Origin: Hydrogenophaga sp. IBVHS1
Lineage (GTDB): Bacteria; Pseudomonadota; Gammaproteobacteria; Burkholderiales; Burkholderiaceae_C
Direction: 5' to 3'
Assembly (NCBI RefSeq): GCF_002127265.1
Contig: NZ_NFUU01000001.1
Coordinates: 1,736,001 to 1,800,000 of the forward strand
Length of the DNA stretch: 64,000 nt
Below are positions 62,531 through 64,000 of the stretch, piece by piece (the stretch's first letter is position 1; each line of letters starts with the position of its first letter). The notes under the pieces are model-generated. The model was given only the letters and a program-made list of their open reading frames with translations, was not told the origin of the DNA and ran no database searches. The position numbers were made by a program, and so were the translations under genes.

Positions 62531-64000
62531 TCAAGCCTTGCGCGCGCGCGTGGAAACTGCTTTCCTGGATTTCACGGGAACGACGGCGTCCTGGGACGCC
62601 TGATCGATAAGGTACTGCAGCAGCAGCGGCACGGGTCGCCCGGTGGAGCCCTTTGCCGCACCGCTCTTCCAGGCGGTGCCGGCGATGTCGAGGTGGGCCC
62701 AGGGCAGATCGGTGGCGAACTTCTGCAGAAATTTGGCGGCTGTGATGGCGCCACCGGCTCGGCCAGCCACGTTGCCCATGTCGGCAAAGTTGGACTTGAG
62801 GCCCTCGGCGTATTCGTCATCCAGGGGCATACGCCAGCAAAGATCGTGCGCCGAATCACCGGCTTGCTGCAGGGCCTGTGCCAGGTCTTCGCGCGGGGAG
62901 AACAGACCGGAACGCACGCCACCCAGGGCAATCACGCAGGCGCCCGTCAAGGTGGCGATGTCCACCACGCTGCGGGGTTTGAAACGTGCGGCGTAGGTCA
63001 GCGCATCGCACAGGATCAAGCGCCCTTCGGCGTCGGTATTCAGAATCTCGATGGTTTGCCCGCTCATGCTGGTCACCACATCGCCTGGCTTCACAGCCTG
63101 GCCGTCCGGCATGTTCTCGCAGCTCGGGATCAGGCCGACCACGTTGATGGCGGGTTGAAGCTCGGCGAGCGCAGCAAAGGTACCCAGCACGCTTGCTGCG
63201 CCGCCCATGTCGAACTTCATCTCATCCATTTCGGCCGCCGGCTTGATGGAGATGCCACCCGTGTCGAAGGTGATGCCCTTGCCCACCAGCACCACGGGCG
63301 CGCTGGTCTTGGTCGCGCCGCTGTACTGCATGACGATGAACCGCAACGGCTCGGCCGATCCCTTGGCAACGGCGAGGAACGAGCCCATTCCCAGGGCCTC
63401 GACCTGCTTGGGACCCAGCACTTCAGTCTTGATACGAGGGTGACGGCCCAGCTTTCGCGCTGCGTCGGCCAGCATGTTGGGCGTGGCGTGGTTGGCGGGC
63501 CGGTTGGCCCATTCCTTGGCGAATTCCACGCCGGTCACCAGCGCCTTGCCGGTCTCGAAGCCCTGGCGCACGGCCGCCGGCTGTTTTACACCGAGCACGA
63601 CGTGGCGCAGAGCGCGCGCTTTGGCGGAAGGTTTGGTGGTGGTAAAGCAGTAGGTCGCATCGGCAGCGGCCTGCACCGCCGCGCGCACCGCTGCATCGGT
63701 CGCATCGAGCAGGCTGAGCACCAGTCCCAGGCGCTGCAGGCCGGGTTGCCTGAGCGCGGTAACCCCTGCGGCTACGGCTTTGCGCACGGAAACGGCGGAG
63801 CCGTCGCCTGCGCGGACCAGCATGACCCGGACCGCCTTGAAGCCACTGGGGCGGTAGCAGGACAGCAGCTTCGCCACACCGGCCTCGAGATCGCCGGCCT
63901 TCGTGACCTGCGCGACGAGCTGGCTGAGCGGATCATCGGCTTCGCCCATCGGTCGGGCATCGGGCACCAGCACCAGCAGGGCGTCGCAGGCAAGCTGGGT
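62531..64000 (-). CDS. pepA: Leucyl aminopeptidase (5' end beyond the right edge)
   Basis: M17 cytosol aminopeptidase with two metal ions, cleaving N-terminal residues, especially Leu. The frame runs from the stop at 62531 to the window edge without a start, so it is partial. The catalytic C-terminal domain is complete: VLVGKGITFDTGGISIKPA (metal-binding Lys and Asp), DMGGAASVLG, and NTDAEGRLILCDALTYA (metal ligands Asp and Glu plus the catalytic Arg). The N-terminal regulatory domain starts at the edge with TQLACDALLVLVPDARP. holC follows 20 bp downstream. Confidence 0.95.
   Translation of the reverse strand, partial: TQLACDALLVLVPDARPMGEADDPLSQLVAQVTKAGDLEAGVAKLLSCYRPSGFKAVRVMLVRAGDGSAVSVRKAVAAGVTALRQPGLQRLGLVLSLLDATDAAVRAAVQAAADATYCFTTTKPSAKARALRHVVLGVKQPAAVRQGFETGKALVTGVEFAKEWANRPANHATPNMLADAARKLGRHPRIKTEVLGPKQVEALGMGSFLAVAKGSAEPLRFIVMQYSGATKTSAPVVLVGKGITFDTGGISIKPAAEMDEMKFDMGGAASVLGTFAALAELQPAINVVGLIPSCENMPDGQAVKPGDVVTSMSGQTIEILNTDAEGRLILCDALTYAARFKPRSVVDIATLTGACVIALGGVRSGLFSPREDLAQALQQAGDSAHDLCWRMPLDDEYAEGLKSNFADMGNVAGRAGGAITAAKFLQKFATDLPWAHLDIAGTAWKSGAAKGSTGRPVPLLLQYLIDQASQDAVVPVKSRKAVSTRARKA

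Overview
The window looks like a chromosomal segment of a high-GC betaproteobacterium of the order Burkholderiales, most likely Comamonadaceae. The basis is the core genes at both ends (fabI, a class I arginine/lysine/ornithine decarboxylase, nfeD and a paraslipin gene, pepA, holC, a branched-chain amino acid binding protein) and their high-GC codon use. I could not run a database search, so the family assignment is by eye.

Layout. 1-8620 is housekeeping: a YejA-type peptide-binding protein (cut by the left edge), fabI, a periplasmic ATP-dependent DNA ligase, a large PLP decarboxylase, NfeD and paraslipin, a DUF2237 protein, tRNA-Ser(GGA) and a DUF4145 protein. 8630-14910 is a mobile junction with two IS3-family elements and one IS5-family element. 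They surround a GT4 glycosyltransferase and a methyltransferase, and one of them has cut a small membrane-protein gene. 15114-32000 is a surface-polysaccharide locus: flippase, polymerase/ligase, tyrosine autokinase, Wzz/Wzc-like chain-length protein, outer-membrane barrel and Wza-like exporter on the minus strand; two GT2 enzymes and a polytopic membrane protein on the plus strand; then a minus-strand operon with an oxidoreductase-epimerase fusion, GT2, GT26 and GT4 enzymes, including an internally deleted GT4 paralogue.

32316-53665 is the most striking part. It is a plus-strand assembly-line cluster set inside the polysaccharide locus: an ExeA-like ATPase, a PKS with order KS-AT-KR-DH-ACP-TE, a GT2 coupled to it by an ATGA overlap, an NRPS that starts with a formyltransferase domain and has a luciferase-like monooxygenase inserted in its A domain, a phosphopantetheinyl transferase, an FAAL-ACP-C-A-PCP-TE lipopeptide synthetase, and an SGNH-type lipoprotein. 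Both A domains read by eye as glycine-activating. The polyprenyl-phosphate sugar transferase that would start polysaccharide synthesis follows at 53801 and carries an in-frame TAA 27 codons before its family-typical end.

55273-60204 holds a DUF1501/DUF1800 pair and a second SGNH lipoprotein with Pro-Ala linkers encoded by hexanucleotide repeats. 60687-64000 returns to core genes.

How it may work together (inference): sugar transferase, glycosyltransferases, flippase, polymerase, chain-length/kinase pair, barrel and Wza-like exporter form a Wzx/Wzy-type exopolysaccharide pathway. The PKS/NRPS block would make a small acylated, glycine-containing and probably glycosylated product that could be released alone or attached to the cell surface. 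No exosortase or PEP-CTERM protein is visible.
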